From Ostrinia nubilalis (lineage: Eukaryota; Arthropoda; Insecta; Lepidoptera; Crambidae): a DNA stretch of 64,000 nucleotides. The notes beneath the pieces are model-generated. The model was given only the letters and a program-made list of their open reading frames with translations, searched no databases and was not told where the DNA came from. The translations under genes and the position numbers were made by a program. Numbering within the stretch: the stretch's first letter is position 1; each line of letters starts with the position of its first letter. The stretch lies in contig NC_087106.1 of NCBI RefSeq assembly GCF_963855985.1, positions 8,539,001 to 8,603,000 on the forward strand, given 5' to 3'. Of the stretch, positions 55,863 through 64,000 are shown in pieces.

Positions 55863-56518
55863 TCCTCGTTTTCACGAAAAAAAGGAAGAATCAACAATGG
55901 CTGTGCTCGTCCTGCGCGAGAAGTTTTAATTATGTCAGAAATAAATATTTTAATATCATTGTTACCGATTTTTATATTTTTTATTTTGATCAAAGAAAAT
56001 GTTTGTGCTCTATGCGCTGTACACAGTGCTAAAAGAATAGTGACATTTTTTGTCAATTTTTCAATGGAAATCTCACTATGGGGCTTCCAATGCGCTATAT
56101 GATTAAGCACAATTTGGGGGTCCCATGTGCCTACATATTTGGGATGAGTTGGCCGAAGCTTGTAAACTCCTTTAAAAAATCTCGTAATTAATTTATAATT
56201 TCCAATATCACAATTTAGTAATAAACCTAATGCAGCTCTGTGGCTGTTAAGGGAACCGTATGCCGCACCCTGATTATAAAGGTTTGTAAGGAATGACAAA
56301 ATCACTGATTCGGGACAAGTGTTGTATGGATCTAAATCTAAACCTATGCAAAATGGCCACCATAATTTATATGTGCAGCTATACTGTACAACAGTATTTT
56401 GAGCTAGCGAAGATAACATTATTTCTAATGCTTCCTCCGGGGTTCCTTTTCTTAGAAAAGACTCCCGGAGAGCCTCGCGACACCCAGGGTAAGTTTGAGC
56501 TGTTGCCTTCTCCTGCAA
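55823..56518 (-). pseudogene. Tyrosine recombinase, N-terminal half (DIRS-type)
   Basis: The 231-codon ORF has a helical core-binding region of about 150 residues (NTVVQYSCTYKLW, NSHRAALGLLL, FFKGVYKLRP) followed by the first catalytic arginine, R170, in LCTAHRAQTFSLIK. The frame ends prematurely at 55,823, just after PFFRENEDI. The catalytic remainder continues in the next frame. It overlaps the end of the preceding RT-associated ORF by 67 bp, and such overlap of ORFs is usual in DIRS elements. Not functional as written. Confidence 0.85.
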
Positions 56519-56820
56519 AAGAAAGTTACTATGTGGTCATTTGCATCGAAATAAATAATTTCTGATTTACACATGTCCCTTAAGAATGGGAACCATGGTT
56601 GAGAGGGCCAAAAGGGGAAAACAAGTATGCCTTCTGCTCTGTCCGTCCTAATCTTTTGAAGGCACTTTGGTATTAGGGTAAATGGGGGGAAGGCGTAAAA
56701 AAAGTAAGGATGCCAATCTAGGGTAAATGCATCCACCTTAAATGAATCTGGGTCCCGCATCCAAGATATATACTTTTCACACTTGGCATTGGCGCGAGAA
56801 GCGATCTCTGGTAATTTCAT
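56452..56820 (-). pseudogene. RT/RNase H C-terminal extension (DIRS-type), detached
   Basis: 122 codons with ASRANAKCEKYISW near the start, then DAFTLDWHPYFFYAFPPF, LIPKCLQKIRTDRAEG and FPFWPSQPWFP. DIRS/PAT pol proteins carry a similar stretch downstream of RNase H. Here it lies in a different frame from the RT ORF and overlaps its end by 44 bp. The normal connection (last RNase H acid and linker, expected to be roughly 100 residues) is missing. A deletion with junction near 56,805-56,825 explains this. The ATG is probably not a genuine start. Confidence 0.75.
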
Positions 56821-58192
56821 TTAAATAGGGGAATTGAATTCCTCCCATTCGATTTATGTAACTGATAGCTGTGACATTGTCACAACGTAACAAAATAGCG
56901 CATTCGCACATTTCTCGGGCAAATGTTTTCAATGCAAGGAATGCTGCCTTGAGTTCCAAATAATTTATGTGAAATTTCAGCTCGTCTACCTTCCATTTAC
57001 CCCCTGTCCGAGTGTCATTACAAAAGGCTCCCCAACCCTGCCTAGATGCATCAGAAAATATTTCTAATACAAATGTAGGTTTTTCCAATTGATTTTTATA
57101 AGTAAAAATATTGTTGGCCCACCAAGTAAGATCTGGCAATATTTCAGCCGTGGGTGTAAATTTTGCACCGTAGTTATTATGGTTTTTGAGTAACGCTAAA
57201 TGTTTCTCCCTTTCCAGTAATTTAGTATACATCCAGCTATAGTTAACAGCTGGACATGCTGCTATCAGCACTCCAATCAACTGTGCAAATTCTTGGATGG
57301 AGCATCGAGGTAGGGTCAGGAATTTTTGGACGAGAGTAAAAATATGTTTTTGCTTTTCGCTGGGTAAACTGAGGGACATTTCAATAGAGTCAAAAACAAA
57401 GCCTAAATATTTACATTTGTTAACGGGATTAAGATGACTTTTGTCATAATTAATGACAAACCCTAAGCATTCTAGAAGTTTTCGGGTCTCTGTTACGTTG
57501 TTTAGGCACTCCTGATAACTGGAACCAATGCACAAGATGTCATCTAGGTATATAACCGATTTAAAACCTCGATTTCTAAGATAACCTACAACCACTTTCA
57601 TAATTTTTGTGAAAGTTCTAGGTGCGGCAGAGAGACCATAAGGCATTGCATTAAACTCGTATGTAATAGTCTGCATGTTATTATCCTCGAATTGGAATCT
57701 TAAGTACTTTTTATGCTTGGGATTAATCGGAACTAATAAATATGATTCCTTCAGGTCTATTGTGGCCATGAAACAACCATGTGAAATTAAAAGAGAAACC
57801 GTCCTATAATCTTCCATTTTAAAATGTGTTTTTTGTATGGATTTGTTCAACGATTTTAAATTCAAAATAAATCGACTATCTCCATTAGGTTTCGGAGCTA
57901 GGAAAATGTCCGATAAATATTGATTTCGAGATGGTTTACATTCAGTAATGGCCCCAAGATGGAGTAATTTTTGAATAGCTTTGGACATCTCAGTCTTTTC
58001 TTTCGGTAGCCAGTTACGATGCCTGTCCGCCACCATATTTACCTTTTTACAAAATGGTATTGGGTAACCATCTCGAATCCAATTTAAGACAAGTCTATTG
58101 TCAGTTATATTACACCAACAACTATAGAAATATTGCAATCTACCGGCGTGTACCTCTATGTCCGAGGGCCTGCACGGGGAGGTTTGTTCCAA
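56777..58192 (-). pseudogene. Reverse transcriptase-RNase H (DIRS-type), truncated
   Basis: 471 codons. Reverse transcriptase: MATIDLKESY with catalytic D146, MPYGLSAAPRTFTKIMK at 183-199, and YLDD at 215-218. RNase H: D381 in FSDASRQGWGAF, E413 in YLELKAAFLALK, D438 in LLRCDNVTAI. Together these would copy element RNA and remove the template. The frame runs off into 11 non-homologous residues (from about TRDRF) and stops at 56,777, so the fourth RNase H acid and the extension are lost. The first codons overlap gag by 37 bp in another frame, which is usual for DIRS. The RT core itself is intact. Confidence 0.9.
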
Positions 58193-59054
58193 ACTCTCGA
58201 TGGGTTGAAGCTGGTCTGTTGCGTCGCAGGTTTCTGATTCGTGTAAGGTTTCCTGGAACCTCCGCGCCCCCCCCTGTTCGGCGTCGAGCGAGAGGGGCCT
58301 CTCCAGTTTCCCTGAGGCCTTGTCGTACGTGAAGCCGATGTACCTGGATTCGTCTTGTTGTCCGGTTTCTTAATTTGGGATCCTTGCTTTTCGATGGCTT
58401 TTGAGGCTTTGATTTTTTCTGGCAAGCCAGCACCAAAAAGCAACTCGTCACGTTTAGTATCCTGAATCAAGTTTAGGAAGGACTTTTCTAAGCCTTGTGT
58501 TAAAGACTTTGTTCGCGTTTGCGTTTCTGAAGCATGTAGATCTGATAAGACCCGACAAGCGTCTGATAAACATTTAATAGCTTGTATCTTATTGTCACTC
58601 GTGAGCAAAAGTGTCATAGCTCTATTGATCGCCGTGAGGCCTACACCCAATTGTTGTTGAGAACATTCGATCTTTTTGTCTCGTGTACGAGCGAATTCAG
58701 AAACTGCAGCAGCGATTTCTGGATTAAGAAGAGGAGCTCGAAACAGCTTGCAATTTTTTGGTATAGCATATTCCTTAACTAGCTTCTCTTTTTGTTCCTT
58801 ATCAGGCAATCCTTTGCGCAGGATTGGAGCCCATCTCTGCGCTAAATCTGGGTGTATGTCCTCTCCGTAGGTAACTTCTTCCGGGAGAAGTTCCCCTAAA
58901 GCTATGAGCACGTCAGGGTCTAACGAGGGCAAAGTCGTGTCTAATATCGAAGTCTCTGGATCATTATTCGACTGATCATTATCCATCAAGTTCAACCCCT
59001 GATCTGACGTAGACGCCTCAAGATCATTATTCGACCGAGCAGTTGTTTCACTGT
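58156..59054 (-). CDS. gag: DIRS-type Gag, exon 2
   Basis: Open on the minus strand from above 59,054 to the stop at 58,156. An internal ATG at 58,995 gives 279 codons. From there: a moderately acidic N-terminus, a helical region with APLLNPEIAAAVSEFARTRD (about 87-106) and QQQLGVGLTAINRAMTLLL (113-131), matching the pattern of DIRS/PAT Gag proteins, then an Arg/Gly/Pro-rich tail (221-279) likely to bind nucleic acid. No zinc knuckle, which is normal for this group. TTGCAG ends at 59,055, and the frame entering at 59,054 matches the phase of the proposed donor at 59,364, so translation probably starts in exon 1 at 59,499. Confidence 0.75.
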
Positions 59055-59364
59055 CTGCAATATTCTCGTTTATAGCGACACGTAAAATAGACGTTTTTGG
59101 TAAGTATTTGCAAAATAAAAAATAAAAATTAAATGGCTGAGACAGTGAGTTGTTTTGTCATGGCAGGTTGACTCACGGTCAACTCTAGTTAACTGATACC
59201 CTTTGGTTAACTCACGGTTAACTCTTGGGCCAAATTCGCTTTTGGTTGACTCACGGTCAACTCTAAGCTTCACTATTTGAATAAAATAACTTGTGATATG
59301 ATTTGTAAAACATTATAAAATAATATCGACAAAAGTGGGTAGTGATGAAAACTTTTATGCTTAC
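59055..59364 (-). other. Putative spliceosomal intron in DIRS-type gag
   Basis: Donor GTAAGC begins at 59,364 and acceptor TTGCAG ends at 59,055, a 310-nt intron on the minus strand. The stretch contains stops in all useful frames. Joining at these sites keeps the exon 2 frame with the acidic exon 1 frame (phase 1). This is inferred from sequence alone. Introns are known in some DIRS1-like elements. Confidence 0.55.
59166..59264. repeat. Three 39-bp-spaced palindromic repeats in the gag intron
   Basis: GTTGACTCACGGTCAAC or GTTAACTCACGGTTAAC occurs at about 59,167, 59,206 and 59,245, exactly 39 bp apart. Each unit is an inverted repeat around CTCACG. Two bases in the middle unit have changed in a compensating way (GAC/GTC to AAC/GTT), which preserves the palindrome. 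Function unknown. Confidence 0.7.
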
Positions 59365-59499
59365 CCAAGTTTTCTTCGCTGTCCGATGAATCCGAATAAA
59401 CAATAACACGTTTACGACGTTTGCTTTCTTTACTTTTAAGTTTTTTTTAATCTTTTTGGTATAATACGCAATTTGTTCTTCTGCACTACGTTTAGGCAT
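59365..59499 (-). pseudogene. gag: DIRS-type Gag, exon 1, with apparent frameshift
   Basis: Starts MPKRSAEEQIAYYTKKIKK at 59,499, a sensible DIRS Gag N-terminus with a basic, coiled-coil-prone start. A run of eight A (59,441-59,448 as T on plus) follows. Beyond it a different frame reads RRKRVIVYSDSSDSEEN, a basic then acidic, serine-rich patch, right up to the GT donor. The simplest explanation is loss of one A, or a homopolymer sequencing error. In the written frame translation continues to 59,263 without known motifs. Confidence 0.6.
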
Positions 59500-59565
59500 G
59501 ATTGCTAATAGGAATAGGTACGTATATTAAGTGAGCGAAGCGGCGTTCCGTTGCGCGCACAATAA

Positions 59566-59789
59566 AAGAATGAAGTAAAGATGGCGCGATGCAGGGAGCG
59601 GGGCGCTAGGGATACCAGTGTAGAAATTGATTTTATTTTCTAATCGATACATCGAATACCGTTAAATCTGAAAAGTGTGCGAATGGTTGCTCAAGCAATA
59701 AAAGGACTACGTGTTATACTGACATATGTATTCTAAAATACATATAATATTTAGAACTATATCTTCGAATAAAGTGACGAAATAATAAT
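59566..59789 (-). repeat. DIRS-type 5' terminal region with inverted repeat
   Basis: 59,707-59,789 is the 83-bp inverted partner of 55,153-55,235. 59,566-59,778 is the 213-bp partner of 54,812-55,024 in the miniature element. The promoter is presumably here, but no clear TATA or initiator is assigned. Confidence 0.8.
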
Positions 59790-60373
59790 CTAGATGAAGT
59801 TGGTATGAGTGTTGGGAACAGGCATGTATACTTACATACATAATATAGTCCATTTTTTTATAGACATCTAGCTTTTTACCCAGGCTTCGCTCGAATTGTT
59901 GTTTACATGCACACACAGATTTGATAGCGCGCGTTTTAATAAACTTATGTTTAAGTGTATAGCGCCTATCAGCTGAGGTTTTATATTTCCAACGTAAGAA
60001 AGACAACAAATCCACCATTTACCTCTGGTAAATCAGATAGGTTCGTTCTCCTACAGAAGAGACTTTGACCTGATGCTGATACATAAATACAGCTTATATA
60101 GCTTATTCTATCTCGAGCTGTCATTCTTGAGTTTCCAATAAAGTGGTAATAATATATTATGACTCTCGACTCAAGTACTGAACTCATATCGGTCAGCCCG
60201 GATTACGGTCCAGACTTTATGACGTCATCGTTTACGAGTTATGATTTAGCTCCTTATTGGCTGAACTATTACGTATTTTTCATAAGCTGCTCCTGGGATA
60301 ATCTTAGGTTTATGTTGGCTTTAAAGAGGGACGTATTGTTTAGAGGAAAAACTGTGTGCAGTTATGAAATATA
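59790..60373. other. Unassigned sequence
   Basis: 59,870-59,892 (CTTTTTACCCAGGCTTCGCTC) resembles a minus-strand Helitron-like end. No gene is supported. Confidence 0.4.
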
Positions 60374-60545
60374 GATCGTTTTATCCACGAAGACGCGCCC
60401 CAGCGCGGGGTGCGGGGAGTTTGATCCAAGCAATCCGAGCGTCATTATTGTAGTGTGCGAGTGCACTCATGGATAATTTTGCGTGTACCGATAACACTCA
60501 AACATTCGCGGAAGAATGGTGGGGCGCGTCTTCGTGGATGAAACT
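60374..60545. mobile_element. MITE, GATCGTTTCATCCACGAAGA family, copy 3
   Basis: GATCGTTTTATCCACGAAGA to TCTTCGTGGATGAAACTATA. It has a shorter core than copies 1 and 2 (an internal loss after CGCGCCCC), and the right terminus is mutated. Confidence 0.75.
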
Positions 60546-60676
60546 ATATCAAGATGTTTTTCTTCTTTTATTTAGAAGAAGTCGTTAATTTATGTCTTCA
60601 ATCTAAATAGATAATGTTTGGTATGAAATTACAAGAGGGGCGACATTATATGACGTGACAGAGCATACAAGTTTGA

Positions 60677-60800
60677 CGGCCGTATTCACAAACGATGCTT
60701 GCTTATGTGAAGCAGCAAATCAAACGCACGACGTTGAATAGAGCTCTGTGATTGGTTCGTGTGTCACCTTTTGCGTCCACGCGCACTGTGAGACCTCGAG
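60677..60800. mobile_element. MITE, CCCGTATTCACAAAC family, copy D, right end lost
   Basis: GGCCGTATTCACAAACGATG, TGTGAAGCAGCAAATCAAAC and TTTGCGTCCACGCGCACTGT, then it stops at GTGAGACCTCGAGAG without the second inverted end present in copies B and C. Confidence 0.7.
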
Positions 60801-61320
60801 AGATTTTAAGTTATTTCTTACAAACTTTCGTACATCCTCGGTGTCACATGTATAGGTACCAAGTTCCTCCTATAATGTGTCACCCTAAAGCTATGTTACA
60901 ACTATAATATACTTACACAGAAATGATCATCAAAAGAAATTGAAAATTGAAACTGTACGTACAATTTAGATTTTACAAATTATCCCATTCCACATAATAT
61001 TTCCAGACTAGTCCACAAATTATATCCAAGTCCTCCGAGTTGAACACCAACTGTCAGACACACTAGGGCGCGCTATAAATCCTGCTCCTGTATCGCTGGA
61101 GGAAATTTAAAGTCCACATAAATATGATAGAGAAAGATTCTCTCACGAATGCGCTTTTATTCTTTTATTCGGATTTATCTAAAGTCGTGAATTAGGTTTG
61201 CGAATGCTGCGTTTAGTGTAAAAGAGATGTTATAAATAAAGGACAGAAGTAAATGAATATTGAATTGATAGCAAAGAAAAGAATGGTCAAAGTAAAATAT
61301 AATGTATAGTCGAGAGCACA
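60801..61320. other. Unassigned AT-rich sequence
   Basis: Nothing was recognised. Confidence 0.4.
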
Positions 61321-61769
61321 TCCTACTAATATTATAAATGCGAAAGTTTGTATGGATGTTTGGATGTTAACCTGTTTGTTACTCTTTCACGCAAAAAGTA
61401 CTGAACGGATTGTGATGAAACTACAGTAAGTATTATTATTTATAACCCAGAATAACATAATTATCTATACTAATATTATAAATGCGAAAGTAACTCTGTC
61501 TGTCTGTCTGTCTGTCTCTCTTTCACGCTTAAACCACTGAACCAATTTTGATGAAATTTGGCATAGAGATAGTCTGAGGCCCGAGAGAGGAGGAGAAGGA
61601 TAGTTTTTATCCCAGTTTTTGAAACAGGGACGCGCGCAATAAAGTTTTTCTGTGACAAACAAAATTTCACGCGGGCGAAGCCGCGGGCGGAAAGCTAGTA
61701 GGCTATAATTTATGACGATCTTCTGTGACAAACAAATTTCACGCGGGTGAAGCCGCGGGCAAAAACCAG
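61321..61769 (+). mobile_element. Helitron-like element interrupted by a second copy
   Basis: Outer copy: TCCTACTAATATTATAAATG at 61,321 (A precedes), interrupted at 61,463/61,699, resuming GGCTATAATTTATGACGATC and ending GCCGCGGGCAAAAACCAG with T next. Removing the insert restores the collinear order seen in 8,087-8,292. The terminal CTAG is mutated to CCAG. Confidence 0.75.
61464..61698 (+). mobile_element. Helitron-like element, nested copy with exact A/T insertion
   Basis: 235 bp from TCTATACTAATATTATAAAT to GCGGGCGGAAAGCTAG. A precedes and T follows. The empty site, deduced from the homologous copy at 8,087, is ...AATAATAT^AGGCTATAA-like with a single A-T pair and no duplication. A GC-rich potential hairpin (GCGGGCGAAGCCGC) lies about 10 nt before CTAG, as in Helitrons. 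It carries a (TGTC)n run at 61,497-61,518. The 108-codon minus ORF is an artefact. Confidence 0.8.
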
Positions 61770-62201
61770 TTACATTATATTTTTGCTGCAAATAAAGTCA
61801 ATCCTTTCACTATTAGAATCCTTTTTTTTACGAACATGGACATTTTTTTTTTGTTAAATACTCGTATCTGTCCGTATCTACCCATGGGAAGGCGAGGCAA
61901 GCCTCTATAATAGTTATCAAAAATAAAAAATAATCGAATTAAAAGTGTCTTACATGTACATGGCGCCTGAACCCTAAGGTTTTCAGACCGACTGCACATT
62001 ATGACGTCATAACTATTAACTGTAAAACGAAATAGCCGTAAACCATTTGACTACCGTCGAAAACATGTTAACGAGTTCCAGTAACTGTTAACTGTCAGGC
62101 TAAAATAAATGGCATGTTTTGCATGGTTTACTAGTGTCTAAGTGTCAATAGGCAATGAATTTCAGTGGCTTTTTAAAAGAGTAATTTTCCAATTTGTACA
62201 T
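61770..62201. other. Unassigned AT-rich sequence
   Basis: Nothing was recognised. Confidence 0.4.
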
Positions 62202-62290
62202 TCTACTAATATTATAAATGCGAAAGTTTGGATGTCTGGGTCGATGTTTGTTACTCCTTCACGCAAAAACTACGGAACGGATTTATTTCC
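62202..62290 (+). mobile_element. Helitron-like element, 5' fragment
   Basis: TCTACTAATATTATAAATGC, TTTGTTACTCCTTCACGCAA and ACTACGGAACGGATTTAT, then similarity ends. The 3' CTAG end is missing. Confidence 0.65.
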
Positions 62291-62451
62291 ACCAAATATT
62301 TTTTCTCTATACCAGTTACAGGATTATAAGAAACCCATTCGTTTCCCCATGGCCCTAATATTAGTTACAGATGATATGAATGGCAGTTAAACCTGAACGT
62401 TTTATTTCACGCATTTATGGCAGTTGTCCACGTGCCCAGAAGAATAATGGT

Positions 62452-62558
62452 CGTTTTCACCATCAATCCCTAATTTTTAAGTGACCCCTATGAACACAAA
62501 ATTCCTGTATGTGTTACCATAGGGATCACTTAAAAATTAGGGATTGATGGTGAAAACG
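62452..62558. mobile_element. 107-bp foldback MITE
   Basis: CGTTTTCACCATCAATCCCT and AGGGATTGATGGTGAAAACG, with arms continuing through TTTTTAAGTGA and CCCTATG to a loop of about 30 nt. Almost entirely hairpin. Confidence 0.75.
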
Positions 62559-63135
62559 GGCCTCATTCATTTACATTTAAGTTTAGAATATAACGTGATA
62601 TTATTCTACCCTCAAGAAAGGCATGAAACATAAGGAAATCAAGTTGTGGCAGATCAGTACCTTGTATTTTTACAAAGATGAAAAAGATTCAATGGTCAAT
62701 CAGCTAATCCTGTTCAATCATTCTCATGACCAAACACAGGCTTTCTCCCACAATAGTTAAAACACGACCTTGGAAACAAGAATGTATCCCAAGAAAAGTA
62801 ATTAGTTAACCATTACGTCATTGTTAACTCGAACACGAGTTCAAACAGTCCCCAGGGGAGGCAGGGGGCTCTAAAGTCTTATTTACAACGTTAGGTGTAG
62901 GCTCCGCTGTTCAAAATTTTACGACCAAACGTATAGGATTAGTTGTATTACTAGATGTGACAAGGAAAGAGAGAGAAGGCAAATAAGATTTTAAACTTTC
63001 GCGTTCCATTTCAACTAAAATGGTCAAGCAGTGAGTACATAACTTTTTTTGTAACTCATTAATAAACGTCGCGTTAAGACCCGTGTCTTACTATTTTAGA
63101 GAAGGCATATTTCATAGTCTATCAATTACCATCAC
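62559..63135. other. Unassigned sequence
   Basis: Nothing was recognised. Confidence 0.4.
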
Positions 63136-63290
63136 TATCATCATCATCATCATCATCATTACAGCCACAGGACGCCCACTGCTGAACATAGGCCTCCTCC
63201 AATGACTTCCATATTGACCGGTTTAGCGGCCTGCGTCTAGCGCCTTCCTACTACCTTTATGATGTCGTCGGTCCACCTTGTTGGTCCACC
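63136..63290 (-). mobile_element. RTE-type LINE 3' end, ATG-tail subfamily
   Basis: (CAT)n at 63,137-63,160, then TTACAGCCACAGGACGCCC, ACTGCTGAACATAGGCCTCC and GATGTCGTCGGTCCACCTTG. About 155 bp in minus orientation. Confidence 0.8.
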
Positions 63291-63424
63291 ACCATCATCA
63301 TCACCCAGTTTTTACAGCTGGAGCACAAGCATCTTAAATTCATCAGAGGCAAATGGAGGATTTGGCCCATAATCCCTATGCTGGGTAGACGGGTTAGTGA
63401 AGCCTGAAATTCGCATATTTGTAC
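63291..63424 (+). repeat. Dispersed repeat, CTCCACTGCAGGAGCACGACC family
   Basis: CAGCTGGAGCACAAGCATCT, AGAGGCAAATGGAGGATTTG, GGCCCATAATCCCTATGCTG and GAAATTCGCATATTTGTAC. It directly follows the RTE end. Confidence 0.55.
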
Positions 63425-64000
63425 CTGTTGTAAACCAATTCTATTTACATAAGCAACTATTTGTAACGCGCCATCTATGGTTATTCTACTATTCTTTGAG
63501 TTTTCTTTCCAACAGTACCTTAGCCCTTTACAACATGTGCGTCCACTGCAAAATAGGGCAGTCTATCAAATTTGCTACAAATTGGCTGAGGTCCTATTTT
63601 TAGACCTCTAACTTATCCTTAAAGAGATAAGGATTTCCTTTACGATTCCCTTACGCGAAAAAATATATCAGGCAGGTAGTTTAACAACTCACTAGATCGG
63701 TCCCCTAACACACCCCGTGATTTAGGTATATCTTTTTCTTAACATATCAATGCCTTTATTGGTCATTTGTTAACTCACATGGCACTGAAAGCTTATTCAT
63801 TCTTAGCTGCTAAAACCTATTTTCTCTAATCATCTTCTTTAGAGTGCAGTGACAGTTAAACTTTCCTTCAGGATTTTATTGAACCCTCACTAGTAAATTA
63901 CGTTTTTTTGGCTGAGCTGTATATCCTGATGCAGGAGTTGTGTTCTTCTTCTTGTCGTGTTGACAGCAAACCTACACAGTGTCAGCCCAAAACCCCGCCA
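63425..64000. other. Unassigned, with a dispersed-repeat copy at the right end
   Basis: 63,838-63,948 is a degraded copy of the GGTCCAGTGACAGTTTAACT family (CAGTGACAGTTAAACTTTCC, CTGTATATCCTGATGCAGG). No gene was seen; the window ends in non-coding sequence. Confidence 0.45.

Larger units (their letters stand above)
55153..59789 (-). mobile_element. DIRS/PAT-type tyrosine-recombinase retrotransposon, 4,637 bp, damaged
   Basis: On the minus strand the order is 5' inverted terminal repeat, gag exon 1, intron, gag exon 2, RT-RNase H ORF, a further RT-associated ORF, tyrosine recombinase, 3' inverted terminal repeat. There are no LTRs in direct orientation, no integrase and no target duplication, as expected for DIRS-type elements that integrate circular DNA by tyrosine recombinase. 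The 83-bp termini look identical. Damage: an apparent one-base loss in a run of A in exon 1, a deletion after the RNase H catalytic core, and a frameshift inside the recombinase. Confidence 0.9.

Noticed and set aside
59707..60018. 103-codon minus-strand ORF overlapping the DIRS terminus
   Set aside because: It starts in flanking DNA and ends inside the terminal repeat, without any domain.

Overview
The window looks like a gene-poor, transposon-packed stretch of a lepidopteran (moth or butterfly) genome. The basis is AT-rich sequence, at least sixteen 5'-truncated RTE-type LINE ends with the GTCCACTGCTGAACA-like terminus, Helitron-like copies beginning TACTAATATTATAAATGCG and ending in CTAG, a PAT/DIRS-type element, and many MITE (miniature inverted-repeat) families. 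I see no convincing host protein-coding exon, rRNA gene or functional tRNA gene. No database search was possible, so the species is unknown and family names rest on motifs.

Two large elements hold nearly all the recognisable coding sequence. (1) 39,864-46,029 (+) is a complete BEL/Pao LTR retrotransposon. It has two 223-bp LTRs that look identical, a 5-bp target duplication (ATGCT), a primer-binding site, a purine tract, and one uninterrupted Gag-protease-RT-RNase H-integrase ORF. (2) 55,153-59,789 (-) is a DIRS-type tyrosine-recombinase retrotransposon. It has 83-bp inverted terminal repeats, a gag that appears to carry a 310-nt intron, an RT-RNase H ORF, and a tyrosine recombinase. It is broken by an apparent internal deletion and by two apparent single-base frameshifts. 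Next to it lies a 398-bp miniature relative (54,760-55,157) with perfect 74-bp inverted ends.

The rest is repeat on repeat. 1-9 kb: MITEs (two abutting), LINE ends, a Helitron-like copy. 9.3-11.8 kb: a 1.85-kb inverted-repeat element and a foldback MITE inserted in a short tandem array. 12.9-16.7 kb: an RTE RT fragment, a 178-bp tandem array split by a TA-flanked MITE, and two adjacent CATTACCCC MITEs. 18.5-25.5 kb: RTE ends, tRNA-headed SINE-like sequence, a 321-bp near-perfect foldback. 26-39 kb: mostly unassigned AT-rich sequence with scattered MITEs and LINE ends. 47.7-51.1 kb: three inverted-repeat DNA elements, one of 1.5 kb with about 250-bp ends. 60-64 kb: MITEs, one Helitron-like copy nested in another, and LINE ends.

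The nested insertions give a relative chronology. The BEL/Pao copy is probably recent, because it is intact with matching LTRs. The DIRS-type copy has matching ends but damaged ORFs. The RTE copies are all truncated and most are decayed.
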